64,000 bases of DNA. Origin: Candidatus Nitrotoga sp. AM1P (GTDB taxonomy: Bacteria > Pseudomonadota > Gammaproteobacteria > Burkholderiales > Gallionellaceae). Positions 9,552 to 22,099 of the stretch are shown here, piece after piece. The notes beneath the pieces are model-generated. The model searched no databases, was not told where the DNA came from, and saw only the letters and a program-made list of their open reading frames with translations. The translations under genes were made by a program, and so were the position numbers. The stretch's first letter is position 1, and each line of letters starts with the position of its first letter. Location of the stretch: positions 1,426,001-1,490,000 of the forward strand of contig NZ_AP019547.1 of assembly GCF_013168275.1 (NCBI RefSeq), in the 5' to 3' direction.

Positions 9552-9706
9552 CTTGTCTAAGTTTTTGGCCAATTCCCAGAGACCAAAACGTAAATCCCTT
9601 TAATTTTTGTACGAGCAGATGTCCTGATTGTTAAAATGAGGCCCAAAAATGGATGTCTCATTTACTTACGCTACTCACTTGCATGACGTACTCCGTATCG
9701 AGAAAT

Positions 9707-9743
9707 TATCCGGGCTGGCTAAAATAAATAGCCACCCCGGATA
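9707..9743. other. Long hairpin in the moeB-downstream gap
   Basis: TATCCGGG and CCCGGATA pair over 8 bp. After one mismatch an inner TGGCTA/TAGCCA stem of 6 bp closes a 7-nt A/T loop. No T-run follows on either strand, so it is not a standard terminator; it could be a bidirectional terminator, a repeat, or a structured RNA part. The rest of the 9552-9891 gap is AT-rich and shows nothing else. Confidence 0.55.
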
Positions 9744-9891
9744 AATAACTGCACCAAATCTATATTGTGTGACGCTATGAGCAAAAAAAGCAGTTTCGAT
9801 AGTTAAATGATTCTTTTTAAAATTTAATTAGTCAATTTTTGAAAAGCATCTATTCCGAACTGCCAACAATGCAAAAATCCAACAATGACGA

Positions 9892-10206
9892 TTATGGCTT
9901 ATTAAAAAGTTTGCCAATTTCTTGATGAGCAAGCTGTTCCATATTCTGGGGAAATGAACCACGAGCTGAAAGCGCTCTAAGAACTAAATGTGCCGGAAGT
10001 GTAGATAAGGTCATCGGTGGGCGCACAGGGTCCTGACCACCAGTCGTACCTTCGTCTTCTATCCCTGCAACAATGCCAACGTTACCTACTACTTTTGTTA
10101 CTGCGTGATAGTCCTTTTGGTCTTTTAATGCATGGATAATTGCGACTTGAGTATTAACGATGCCAATCAATAATTCTGTCAGATCTTTTTCGGTTATTAC
10201 AGCCAT
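9892..10206 (-). CDS. Uncharacterised 104-residue protein
   Basis: I do not recognise this family. The start has a good ribosome-binding site (AAAGGATGTATT before ATG). The protein has an amphipathic N-terminal helix (TEKDLTELLIGIVNTQVAIIH), a glycine-rich middle (NVGIVAGIEDEG) and no membrane segment, signal peptide or cysteine. The size and helical start would fit a small oligomerising cytoplasmic protein. It lies downstream of dsbD, 133 nt away, so it may have its own promoter. Confidence 0.72.
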   Translation of the reverse strand: MAVITEKDLTELLIGIVNTQVAIIHALKDQKDYHAVTKVVGNVGIVAGIEDEGTTGGQDPVRPPMTLSTLPAHLVLRALSARGSFPQNMEQLAHQEIGKLFNKP

Positions 10207-10339
10207 AATACATCCTTTAAAAATTAAATATTAAGTAACAGTGTTAAGCAAACGGCATCCATAAATCATATGGAAACGTTAGTATTTTACACTTCAGATT
10301 ACTTTAACTCACCATTCTGTAGAAATCAATAATCTAAAA

Positions 10340-12181
10340 TCATAGCCCCACATAGTTCAGCGATTGAAGAAACTGTCCTGCATTCTGATATCCTATTATA
10401 CGGCGGACGTCCTGCTCGCGCCCTTGCGCATCAAAAAACAGAATGGCGGGCGGCCCGAATAACTCAAAACGTTTTAGCAGCGCTTTATCTTCGTCGTTAT
10501 TAGCAGTGACGTCGACTTGTAGCAATACAGCGCTTTTCAATTTAGCCTGAACCTGAGCATCGGTAAACGTGTAGCGCTCCATCTCCTTGCACGATATGCA
10601 CCAATCTGCGTAGAAATCCAGCATCACAGTCTTGCCATTCGCCTGTGCAATTCTGGCATCCAGTTCAGCCACATTCTTTACCCGCACAAATTGCAGAGTC
10701 GAGGCCGCTGCTGCCTGGCCATTACCAAATGCTGCCAATGGACGCAGGATATCGCGTGCGCCGGAGAGTGCGCCGATCAAGTAGGCGCTGCCAAGCAAAA
10801 GCGCGAGTATGCCGATGCCTTTCCATAGCTTCTGCCAACCTGAGGCGTTGTTTGGCAGCGCATCCAGCGCGTGCATATAAATGGCGGAAAGCACTAGCAG
10901 TGCCGCCCACAGTAACATCTGTATGCTCAGCGGGATCAGCGTTGAAATGAGCCAGATCGCGAGCGCCAGCATTAACACGCCAAAGAAACGCTTGATCGCT
11001 TCCATCCATGCGCCCGCCTTGGGCAATAACGCGCCAGCTGATGCGCCGATCAATAGCAATGGCAAGCCCATGCCCATTGCAAGTGCGAACAACGCTGTTC
11101 CGCCCAGCCAGGCGTCATGCGTCTGCCCGATATACAGCAGAGCAGCCGCCATCGGCGCGGCGACGCATGGACTGACGATAACAGCAGATAGCGCACCCAT
11201 CACGAACACGCCGCTCAGATGGCCGCCATGCAAGCGGTTACTGGTATTGGTCAATTTACTTTGCAGGGCAGCGGGAAGTTGTAGCTCGTAAAAACCGAAC
11301 ATCGATAAAGACAGCAACACGAACACGGCAGCAAAGCTGCCCAGCGCCCAAGGGGTTTGTAGCGCGCTGGATAATAGCGTACCGGACAAACCAGCGGCTA
11401 CGCCGATCGCTGCATAGGTTAACGCCATGCCGAGCACGTAGGCAAGCGACAAGAGGAAGCCGTGCATTTTAGTGGGATGTGAGCTGCGACCTACGATGAT
11501 GCCGGAAAGAATGGGAATCATCGGCAGCATGCAGGGAGTAAACGCAAGCAGCAGCCCGGCGCCAAAGAAAAATGTCACGATCAACCAAAAGCTACCTTGC
11601 TTGAATAGTTTGGCGAGCTGCGTACTTTCAGAATCATCAGGCATTGCAACACCTTGCGCCACCTGCGGCGAGGCTTGTATCTGTGGCGTTGTTGTTGCGA
11701 GACTTGCCTTGGGTAGCACGATACTGAACTGCTTATCTATCGGCGCATAGCACAGATCGTTTTCTTTGCACCCTTGATAACTGGCTGCCAGCGTAATATC
11801 CTGAGCTTTATCGGTGTTACGCTCCAGCGTAATCACCGCTTGGAAGGGCTGATGGAATACCGCCATATCACCAAAGTTGGGGTCAGATTTCATTTCCCCT
11901 TTTGGCATGGACACATTCGTAATTTTTACGCCCGCAACCTTTGCGGAATCCCCCGATATAGTGAAACGAACTTTGTCACGATATAAATAGTAGCCGGGCG
12001 TGATCTTGAAATTGGCAAGCAGGGTGGATGCATCGCGCACGCTGACTTCCAGCCCGAAGGCCTTATCCGGAGACAAAATGACATTTTGCTTCGCGCCACC
12101 TAGCAACGGCAAGCGATCCAGAAAACTTTCCGCGTGGGATAGCGGAGCCAAGCATAACAATATCAGTAATAAGAGACGCAT
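10340..12181 (-). CDS. dsbD: Thiol:disulfide interchange protein DsbD
   Basis: 613 residues from the ATG at 12181, which begins a clean signal peptide (MRLLLLILLCLAPLSHA). A TTG 54 nt upstream with GAGG is an alternative start but would bury the signal. Three modules are visible: a periplasmic alpha domain (about 20-165, with CKENDLCYAP as the redox pair), eight membrane helices (about 195-445) with the Cys of TPCMLPMIP and SPCVAAPM, and a C-terminal thioredoxin domain with DWCISCKEM. It passes electrons from cytoplasmic thioredoxin to periplasmic thiols, for example for cytochrome c maturation. It is downstream of cutA, a common pairing. Confidence 0.96.
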   Translation of the reverse strand: MRLLLLILLCLAPLSHAESFLDRLPLLGGAKQNVILSPDKAFGLEVSVRDASTLLANFKITPGYYLYRDKVRFTISGDSAKVAGVKITNVSMPKGEMKSDPNFGDMAVFHQPFQAVITLERNTDKAQDITLAASYQGCKENDLCYAPIDKQFSIVLPKASLATTTPQIQASPQVAQGVAMPDDSESTQLAKLFKQGSFWLIVTFFFGAGLLLAFTPCMLPMIPILSGIIVGRSSHPTKMHGFLLSLAYVLGMALTYAAIGVAAGLSGTLLSSALQTPWALGSFAAVFVLLSLSMFGFYELQLPAALQSKLTNTSNRLHGGHLSGVFVMGALSAVIVSPCVAAPMAAALLYIGQTHDAWLGGTALFALAMGMGLPLLLIGASAGALLPKAGAWMEAIKRFFGVLMLALAIWLISTLIPLSIQMLLWAALLVLSAIYMHALDALPNNASGWQKLWKGIGILALLLGSAYLIGALSGARDILRPLAAFGNGQAAAASTLQFVRVKNVAELDARIAQANGKTVMLDFYADWCISCKEMERYTFTDAQVQAKLKSAVLLQVDVTANNDEDKALLKRFELFGPPAILFFDAQGREQDVRRIIGYQNAGQFLQSLNYVGL

Positions 12182-12347
12182 CGCTTTCAAAACCTTTGTG
12201 GGTGTTACCGATAAATCAGTAAGTTTACTAATCAAATTCCTCTATTATTTCTTTATGGAAACAGCGGATGTTCTATTTTCAAATGGCTGAAAGGTGAACA
12301 TCGTATCCAAAACAACCTTCGCCCCTACTCCTTCCAACCTCACATTG

Positions 12348-12686
12348 TCAGAGCAGGCCGCCAGAATGTGGAGATGTTTCTTGCATGATCCACTGTAGAT
12401 AACCGGGCAACCCTGCGTTAATCGAGACAGCAATGATCTCGGGAAGTTCATAGGGATGATGTGAACGGATAACAGCCTCAAGCTGTGGGTAGGCGGAGCG
12501 AGTAGTTTTGATCAGCAGCGGCACCTCACTAGCCGTCTCTATTTCTCCCTGCCAGCGATAGACCGAGGTGCATTCCGCCAGCATATTGATGCATGCGGCA
12601 GCCCGACTTTCAATCAAAGCATTGGCCACACGCTGGGCACTCTCACGATTCGGCAAATTGGTTAGGACTAGAAGAATTTCGTCCAT
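12348..12686 (-). CDS. cutA: CutA1 divalent-cation tolerance protein
   Basis: 112 residues, the usual CutA1 size. Characteristic blocks: LVLTNLPNRESAQRVANALIE, AAACINML, YRWQGEIETASEVPLLIKT and HPYELPEIIAV. The family forms a very stable trimer; a role in copper/divalent metal tolerance was proposed and remains loosely defined. It sits 5 nt after holA and upstream of dsbD on the same strand. Confidence 0.95.
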   Translation of the reverse strand: MDEILLVLTNLPNRESAQRVANALIESRAAACINMLAECTSVYRWQGEIETASEVPLLIKTTRSAYPQLEAVIRSHHPYELPEIIAVSINAGLPGYLQWIMQETSPHSGGLL

Positions 12687-12691
12687 CAGCT

Positions 12692-13705
12692 TTATGCCGC
12701 TTTCACATTAGCGCAACGAACCCCCAATTGCAGCAATTCATCCCACACGTTACCGCGGCGCAAACCCTTAACCACCTTGTCCACGTGCGCGGCCTGACGC
12801 AAGGCGCGCTCGGCTATAGCTGGGGTGAAACGCCGCACAGCGCGCTCTACGAACTTTTGGCGTGCGCCCCATACACGCGCATCGCGTAGCGCAGAAGACA
12901 AATTGCCACTGTGCTGCATGGCGCATAACACCTTGCTCAGCGTGCGAATATCTTCGGCCAGCGCCCACAGTATCAGTACAGCAGCCGTGCCTTCTGCACG
13001 CAGGCCATCGAGGATGTGCGCATATCGCGCTACATCACCCGCCAGCATGGCCTCGGATAACTTGAACACGTCGTAACGCGCCACATCCATTACAGAGTCC
13101 TTCACCTGTTCGAAAGATAATGGCCCGACGGGGAATAGCAGGGCAAGCTTTTGGATTTCCTGATAAGCCGCCAGCAGATTCCCTTCCACCCGTTCCGCAA
13201 GAAACACCAAAGTGTCCATATCAGCGGATTGATTCTGCCGTTTCAATCGGCTCGCAATCCAGGCCGGCAGTGCATTCAGTGCAATTTCCTCAGAGGCGAT
13301 GATCACCCCCTGTGCTGACAGTGCGGTGAACCATTTGCTGCCCAAGGCAGTCTTGTCCAATCGTGGCAGCGATACCAAGGTAACTGTATCAGCGTTCAAT
13401 TTCTGGCAATAATCCTGCAAAGCCTGCGCACCTTCCACACCCGGCTTGCCGGATGGAATACGCAGATCCACCAGCTTGCGCGTGGAGAAGAGCGATAAGC
13501 TTTGCGCGCTGTTGCGCAACTCTGCCCACTTGAAACCCGGCTCAGCTATTAACACTTCACGTTCTGTATAACCCGCCATGCGTGCAGCAGCACGGATGGC
13601 ATCGGCAGCCTCGATAGCCAGCAGCAATGCATCGCCATGTATGACATACAGCGGTGCAAGTCCTTGGGTAAGGTGGTACGACAAATCCTCCCCAGAAAGC
13701 TTCAT
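12692..13705 (-). CDS. holA: DNA polymerase III delta subunit
   Basis: 337 residues from the ATG at 13705, chosen because MKLSGEDLSYHL matches the usual HolA start. The in-frame region upstream would be His/Arg-rich and overlap lptE. Blocks seen: LAPLYVIHGDALLLAIEAADAIR near the N-terminus, LSLFSTRKLVDLRIP, SLPRLDKTALGSKWF, and a helical C-terminal collar domain. HolA opens the beta clamp within the clamp loader. It follows leuS-lptE, the typical proteobacterial order. Confidence 0.92.
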   Translation of the reverse strand: MKLSGEDLSYHLTQGLAPLYVIHGDALLLAIEAADAIRAAARMAGYTEREVLIAEPGFKWAELRNSAQSLSLFSTRKLVDLRIPSGKPGVEGAQALQDYCQKLNADTVTLVSLPRLDKTALGSKWFTALSAQGVIIASEEIALNALPAWIASRLKRQNQSADMDTLVFLAERVEGNLLAAYQEIQKLALLFPVGPLSFEQVKDSVMDVARYDVFKLSEAMLAGDVARYAHILDGLRAEGTAAVLILWALAEDIRTLSKVLCAMQHSGNLSSALRDARVWGARQKFVERAVRRFTPAIAERALRQAAHVDKVVKGLRRGNVWDELLQLGVRCANVKAA

Positions 13706-13721
13706 GGTCGATGAACTAGCT

Positions 13722-14240
13722 TCATTGTGGTGATGGCGGCGCCTTGGCAAGACTCAAGCGACGTAATATCTGCTGAACCGCGTCCTTGCGCATGTCTTGA
13801 TAAAGTAGCGTCTCCTCCATTTCCTTAGCAAGAACCTGTGTGTTGTCATACGATAAATAACGCTGTAGCACAATTTCATCTGCGGGAACCCATTCATCCA
13901 GTTTGATATCGTAAGCACGTAACGAAACACGATAATTCAATTGATATTCGCGCACACGGCCGGCATCGCTCAAGGAAAGTATCTGCTTGCTCATAGTTTC
14001 GGAAACGATATGCAGCGTCAGTTGCGCGTTTTCGGACGAGTCAACGAGCTTTACGTTATATAACTGAACAGTACGTTTTAAATCAATAATGAAGGGCGCA
14101 TTGGCATTAGGTGACAGTATGAATAATGTCTGAAATGGGAACGCAAATCCCCCTTGTCCGCGCAAATGAAAGCCGCACGCAGCCAACAGCAACGTGAGCA
14201 TCAACAGCGGTAATATCAGCAGATTTTTGCGCATTGGCAT
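13722..14240 (-). CDS. lptE: LPS-assembly lipoprotein LptE
   Basis: 172 residues. The lipoprotein signal ends in LLLAACGFHLRGQ, so Cys21 or so would be lipidated; GFHLRG right after the Cys is the LptE hallmark. LptE plugs LptD in the outer membrane for lipopolysaccharide insertion. It lies 11 nt after leuS and just before holA, consistent with co-transcription. Confidence 0.94.
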   Translation of the reverse strand: MPMRKNLLILPLLMLTLLLAACGFHLRGQGGFAFPFQTLFILSPNANAPFIIDLKRTVQLYNVKLVDSSENAQLTLHIVSETMSKQILSLSDAGRVREYQLNYRVSLRAYDIKLDEWVPADEIVLQRYLSYDNTQVLAKEMEETLLYQDMRKDAVQQILRRLSLAKAPPSPQ

Positions 14241-14251
14241 CTTTCCATAGG

Positions 14252-17233
<2,982 letters not shown>

Positions 17234-17284
17234 CTAAAATGCCGCCGAAATAATTTTTTTAATATCCTTCAGGAGAGTTTTACT

Positions 17285-18172
17285 ATGTCCCGCAAGCACC
17301 CCGTGATTGCTGTGACCGGTTCATCGGGCGCCGGCACTACTACCGCCAAACGCGCTTTTGAAAATATTTTCCGCCGTGAGCACATAAACGCCGCCGTGAT
17401 TGAAGGTGACAGCCTGCACAGTCTGGATCGCATGGAGTTTCGGGCTGCCGTGGCTGAAGCTGGCAAAACAGGCAACCATTCGTTCAGCCACTTTGGACCC
17501 GAAGCTAACCATTTCGACAAGATCGAAGAGACCTTCAAGTCGTATGGAGAAACCGGTTCTTGTAAGCGCCGCTATTACATTCATAGCGATGCTGAAGCGA
17601 AGGAGCTGAATGCGCGCTTAAACACCAGCTTGAATCCTGGTCAGTTTACACCGTGGGAAGATATTGCGGCCGGTTCCGACCTGCTGTTTTACGAAGGTTT
17701 GCACGGCATGGTGAAGACAGATACCGTGGATGCAGCCAAGCATGTTGATTTGAGCATCGGCGTAGTTCCCATCGTCAATCTGGAGTGGATACAGAAAATC
17801 CATCGTGATCAAGCTGAACGTGGCTATTCCGCTGAAGCGACGGTCGATACGATCCTGCGCCGCATGCCGGACTATATAAATTTCATCACACCCCAATTTT
17901 CACGTACTGATATTAATTTTCAGCGCGTGTCTACGGTGGATACTTCCAATCCTTTCATTGCACGTGATATCCCTACACCGGACGAAAGTTTTGTAGTGAT
18001 TCGTTTCCGCGATCCCAAGGGCGTGGATTTTTCCTATCTTATTGACATGATTCAATGTTCATTCATGTCGCGCTCGAATACCATTGTGGTACCCGGTGGC
18101 AAAATGAGCTTTGCGATGGAAGTGATTCTGGCTCCAATCATGCATGAGATGCTGCAAAACAGAAATAAATAA
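17285..18172 (+). CDS. prk: Phosphoribulokinase (Calvin cycle)
   Basis: 295 residues, the proteobacterial octameric type. Walker A GSSGAGTTT at about 12-20, then the catalytic region with EGDSLHSLDRMEF and FYEGLHGM. It makes ribulose 1,5-bisphosphate from ribulose 5-phosphate and ATP, the step specific to the Calvin cycle, so it supports autotrophy. A ribosome-binding site AGGAG precedes ATG. It is not next to Rubisco genes in this window and is followed at once by a strong terminator, so it is a single-gene unit. Confidence 0.97.
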   Translation: MSRKHPVIAVTGSSGAGTTTAKRAFENIFRREHINAAVIEGDSLHSLDRMEFRAAVAEAGKTGNHSFSHFGPEANHFDKIEETFKSYGETGSCKRRYYIHSDAEAKELNARLNTSLNPGQFTPWEDIAAGSDLLFYEGLHGMVKTDTVDAAKHVDLSIGVVPIVNLEWIQKIHRDQAERGYSAEATVDTILRRMPDYINFITPQFSRTDINFQRVSTVDTSNPFIARDIPTPDESFVVIRFRDPKGVDFSYLIDMIQCSFMSRSNTIVVPGGKMSFAMEVILAPIMHEMLQNRNK

Positions 18173-18193
18173 CTTTTTATAATTTGATGTTGG

Positions 18194-18231
18194 CGGGGAA
18201 TCAGGCATAGTTTCTGATTCCCCGTTTTGTT
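18194..18231 (+). terminator. Intrinsic terminator of phosphoribulokinase
   Basis: CGGGGAATCAG pairs perfectly with CTGATTCCCCG (11 bp) around a 9-nt loop and is followed by TTTTGTTT. It lies 21 nt after the prk stop and just before uvrD. Confidence 0.88.
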
Positions 18232-18243
18232 TACGGATACCTA

Positions 18244-20415
18244 ATGGATTTTCTTTCCGGCCTTAATCCAGAACAACGCGCTGCTGTTACCCTGCCGGAA
18301 CAATCGGCGCTGATCCTGGCCGGCGCGGGCAGCGGCAAAACACGCGTACTAACCACACGTATCGCCTGGTTGATCAGCACCGGACAAGTCAGCCCGCATG
18401 GCATTCTGGCTGTTACCTTCACTAACAAGGCGGCAAAGGAGATGCTCTTGCGCTTGTCCGCCATGCTGCCGATCAACATACGCGGGCTATGGATGGGCAC
18501 TTTTCATGGACTGTGTAACCGCATGTTGCGCGCCCATCACCGCGAAGCCATGTTGCCGCAAACTTTCCAGATTCTGGATAGTGCCGACCAGCTTGCTTCC
18601 ATCAAACGGTTAATGAAAGTGCTGAATGTAGATGACGAAAAATATCCACCACGCGAAATTCAGAACTTTATCAGCGGCAACAAGGAACAAGGCCTGCGCG
18701 CGCATGCGGTAGAGGCCTTTGATCCCTACACCCGCCGCAGAGTGGAAATTTTTGCTGCTTATGATGAGCAGTGCCAGCGCGAAGGCGTAGTAGATTTTTC
18801 CGAGTTGCTATTGCGTTGCTACGAATTGCTGGCGCGCAATCAACCATTACGGGAGCATTACCAGGCTCGCTTCCGCCACATTTTGGTGGATGAATTTCAG
18901 GACACCAACCGCTTGCAATATCAATGGCTCAAATTATTGACTGGGCAACACAATGCCTTGTTTGCGGTGGGTGACGACGACCAATCTATATATGCGTTTC
19001 GTGGCGCGAATGTCGGCAATATGCAGGAACTGACGCGTGATTTTCATGTGCAGAATGTAATCAAACTGGAGCAAAACTATCGCTCGCACGGCAACATCCT
19101 TGATGCCGCCAATGCACTAATCAAGAATAATCGCAGTCGTCTTGGCAAGAATTTATGGACTTCGGAAAACAAAGGTGAGCCATTACGCGTGTACGAGGCA
19201 CCCACCGATGCGGAAGAAGCCAGATTCATCGTTGACGAGGTGCGTCAACTCAACCGCGAAGGCATTCATCTGGCCGAGATGGCCGTTTTATACCGTTCCA
19301 ATGCCCAGTCGCGCGTCATCGAACACGCATTGGTGTCAGCAGGAATAGCCTATCGCGTGTATGGCGGACTGAGGTTTTTCGAAAGACAGGAAATCAAACA
19401 TGCGCTGGCCTATCTGCGCCTGGTACAAAACGCTGATGACGATAACGCGCTGCTGCGCATCATCAACTTTCCTACGCGTGGCATCGGCACGCGCACTATC
19501 GAACAATTACAGGAAGCGGCTCGCACGCAAAATATCAGCCTGTGGCAAGTAGCAAAACAAACGGGCGGCAAGGTGGCGACGTTTGTAAATTTAATCGAAA
19601 TAATGTACGGCGCCACGCGTGAACTGCCGTTGCCGGAAATCATCGACCATATACTTCTGCACAGCGGATTGCTGGCTCATTATCAAAATGAAACAGGTGT
19701 CAAACAACGCGAGGCTCAGGAACGACTGGAAAATCTCAATGAGCTGATCAATGCCGCGACGCTGTTTGTACATGAAAACGAGGACGACAGTCTTACTTCC
19801 TTCCTTACGCATGCCGCGCTTGAATCAGGTGAAAGTCAGGCGGAAGCTAACGCGGATGCGCTACACCTGATGACGGTACACTCATCCAAAGGTTTGGAAT
19901 TTCATACTGTGTTCATGGGTGGGCTGGAAGAGGGCTTATTCCCACACCATAACAGCCGCATGGCGGATGCGGGAGTAGATGAAGAACGTCGCCTGATGTA
20001 TGTGGCTATCACGCGCGCACGGCGCAGACTGTATCTCACCTTCGCACAAAGTCGTATGTTGCATGGACAGGTGAATTACAACTTGATGTCCAGTTTTTTG
20101 CGCGAACTGCCAGAGGAATTATTGCACTGGATCACGCCACGCATAACAGCACGCAATAACTTTAGCTCTTCTGGTTATTCAAGCTCCCTCACTCCCACCT
20201 CCCCTATTAACATGAAAGGGCTTGGGGGAGAAAAGAGCCTTGGCGCTCAAAACTCTCCGTGGCATATTAGTCAGGCAGTGCATCACGCCAAATTTGGCGA
20301 AGGGGTCATAGTCAACATTGAAGGCGGTGATTCAGATTTACGCGTACAGGTAAATTTTCGCACAACCGGTACGAAGTGGCTGGCGCTGGAATACGCAAAA
20401 CTCACTCCACTTTAA
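18244..20415 (+). CDS. uvrD: UvrD-type superfamily 1 DNA helicase
   Basis: 723 residues. Q-motif GLNPEQRAAV, Walker A AGAGSGKT at about 27-34, motif Ia VTFTNKAAKEM, motif II VDEFQDTN, motif III VGDDDQSIYAFRGA, motif IV QNYRSHGNIL, motif V HSSKGLEFHTVFMGG, motif VI YVAITRARRRL. The C-terminus has a small Tudor-like domain (HHAKFGEGVIVNIEG), common to UvrD/PcrA. It is a 3'-5' helicase for nucleotide-excision and mismatch repair. Rep is less likely because of the C-terminal domain. Confidence 0.95.
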   Translation: MDFLSGLNPEQRAAVTLPEQSALILAGAGSGKTRVLTTRIAWLISTGQVSPHGILAVTFTNKAAKEMLLRLSAMLPINIRGLWMGTFHGLCNRMLRAHHREAMLPQTFQILDSADQLASIKRLMKVLNVDDEKYPPREIQNFISGNKEQGLRAHAVEAFDPYTRRRVEIFAAYDEQCQREGVVDFSELLLRCYELLARNQPLREHYQARFRHILVDEFQDTNRLQYQWLKLLTGQHNALFAVGDDDQSIYAFRGANVGNMQELTRDFHVQNVIKLEQNYRSHGNILDAANALIKNNRSRLGKNLWTSENKGEPLRVYEAPTDAEEARFIVDEVRQLNREGIHLAEMAVLYRSNAQSRVIEHALVSAGIAYRVYGGLRFFERQEIKHALAYLRLVQNADDDNALLRIINFPTRGIGTRTIEQLQEAARTQNISLWQVAKQTGGKVATFVNLIEIMYGATRELPLPEIIDHILLHSGLLAHYQNETGVKQREAQERLENLNELINAATLFVHENEDDSLTSFLTHAALESGESQAEANADALHLMTVHSSKGLEFHTVFMGGLEEGLFPHHNSRMADAGVDEERRLMYVAITRARRRLYLTFAQSRMLHGQVNYNLMSSFLRELPEELLHWITPRITARNNFSSSGYSSSLTPTSPINMKGLGGEKSLGAQNSPWHISQAVHHAKFGEGVIVNIEGGDSDLRVQVNFRTTGTKWLALEYAKLTPL

Positions 20416-20532
20416 ATAACGGCTAGCATATTGATATATACATCAACAATTTGTTTACACTACAATAAATTAAGTTCTGTTGCTTTTAATGGGGTTGGTA
20501 TCTAATAATCTTAACCGAAGGAAACATTTGTT

Positions 20533-21582
20533 ATGAAATCTACACAATCATTAAAATTTGTTGTGCTGGCACTTTGCTCGCTAGGTGCTCAAGCTGATGA
20601 AATTTTACTAAAAAATGGCGACCGGATTTCCGGTACCGTACTTAATAAATCCGGAAAACTTCTAGAAGTAAAAACCGCTTATGCCGAAAAAATCGTTATT
20701 AAATGGGATGCCGTGCAAACTTTGAAAACTGACAAACCTCTGTCTATCACGCTCTCTGATAAACAAGAACTCATCGGTATTGCTAGCACTGCAACAGACG
20801 GCTCCTTAACCTTAAACAGCAATGGTGTGTATGCCACCCAGCCTATTCCATTAGTCAATATCAAAGAAATCAATAAAAAATTCTTCTCCGGTAGTGCCAA
20901 TATCGGTGGCAATATGGCAGACGGTAACACGAATAGAAACTCTTTCCATGGCGATGCAGATGTAACCATGCGTGGTCGCGACGACAAAGTTTCTTTCGGT
21001 GGGCAATACAACTACGCTGATGCCCAGGTTGCCGGTAAAAACCAATTAAATGCACGTAACTTCCAAATGTATGGCAACTACTCTCATTTTTTTTCTGATA
21101 GAGTCTACGGTTATGCGCATGGATTATTCACCAACGATCGTTTCCAGGACATTCAACTACGTTCTGCCTTCGGTATTGGTGCTGGTTACGAAATCTTTTC
21201 TTCTGAAGATTTAAATCTATCAGTTGAGGCAGGTCCCGACTACGTCAATGTTAACCGTTATGATCATCCCTATATCATGACCGGCTGTCAAAATGGTACC
21301 AACAAGCCTTGTAACTTGCCCGATGAGGCCAGCATGGCTGGCCGTTGGGCCGTCAATTATGACCAGTTCTTCTTTAATCGTGGTGTACAGCTATTTCATA
21401 AACATGAGGGCATTATTGGTAACGGTTTATTCGTTAGAAGCCGTACAGGTTTCCATATGCCTTTATGGAACGGCCTTCAGTTTACCAACGAAGTGCAATG
21501 GGACTACTACGATAAAAATGCAGATTTTGGCAAAAAAACTTTGGATACCCGTTATTTATTCAGCTTAGGTTATGGTTGGTAA
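20533..21582 (+). CDS. DUF481 (YdiY-like) outer-membrane beta-barrel protein
   Basis: 349 residues with a signal peptide ending AQA at about residue 21. An N-terminal segment (DEILLKNGDRISGTVLN, residues 22-110) resembles the small beta domain that often precedes DUF481. The rest alternates aromatic/polar strands ending in LFSLGYGW, as expected of a beta-barrel closing strand. Function of the family is unknown. The upstream gap (20416-20532) contains TTGAT-N6-ATCAA at 20431-20446, a possible regulator site. Confidence 0.9.
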   Translation: MKSTQSLKFVVLALCSLGAQADEILLKNGDRISGTVLNKSGKLLEVKTAYAEKIVIKWDAVQTLKTDKPLSITLSDKQELIGIASTATDGSLTLNSNGVYATQPIPLVNIKEINKKFFSGSANIGGNMADGNTNRNSFHGDADVTMRGRDDKVSFGGQYNYADAQVAGKNQLNARNFQMYGNYSHFFSDRVYGYAHGLFTNDRFQDIQLRSAFGIGAGYEIFSSEDLNLSVEAGPDYVNVNRYDHPYIMTGCQNGTNKPCNLPDEASMAGRWAVNYDQFFFNRGVQLFHKHEGIIGNGLFVRSRTGFHMPLWNGLQFTNEVQWDYYDKNADFGKKTLDTRYLFSLGYGW

Positions 21583-21746
21583 ATCCAAAAAAGAAGATTA
21601 CAAAAGGGTAAGGGGTAGCGGTAAGCAATTCAACCATGCAAGTAAAACTACCCTTATCCCACCCTCGTCAATCCTATTTTCATCGTCAACATCAGGATAG
21701 ATCTGGTATCTAACCTATTCACATGATAAAAATTTAATCACGTCAA

Positions 21747-22080
21747 TCAACAGGCGGATTCAACCCAAGCAGTTGCAGAGTTTTGGGTTACTACTTTTCC
21801 AAATCGGGATGTCACTTGAAAAAACGCGCCGCACACCTTGTGTATATTACTCGGTAAAACCAAGCGGTAGCTCATGCGACGAATTGTACTCATGCCACAT
21901 GCTCCTCTGGTGACTCCTGCACAAATCGTCCTGCCGCCAGATCAGCGCGAGCTTCAACCAGCGCCAACTCGCACTCGCGCAAATAGTAATATTGTGCAAT
22001 GTCCATCACCACAAAGCGTGCCTTACCGGACTTGCGCCGACATAACCGGCATACACGAAAAGAGTAACCGGCACTGAGGG
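21747..22080 (-). pseudogene. Possible remnant of a toxin-antitoxin pair
   Basis: A minus frame open from about 22080 to 21890 ends in RFVVMDIAQYYYLRECELAL and then ADLAAGRFVQESPEEHVA. This resembles the C-terminus of Phd/YefM-type antitoxins as I remember them, but the N-terminal DNA-binding part is missing. Its stop overlaps (ATGA) a 48-codon frame at 21747-21893 starting MSTIRRMSYRLVLPS, too short for a RelE-type toxin. The rest of the 21583-22099 gap has an imperfect G/A-rich inverted repeat at about 21604-21664 and nothing else I can name. Identification is tentative. Confidence 0.3.
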
Positions 22081-22099
22081 ATTTTAGCTTAGCGTATGG

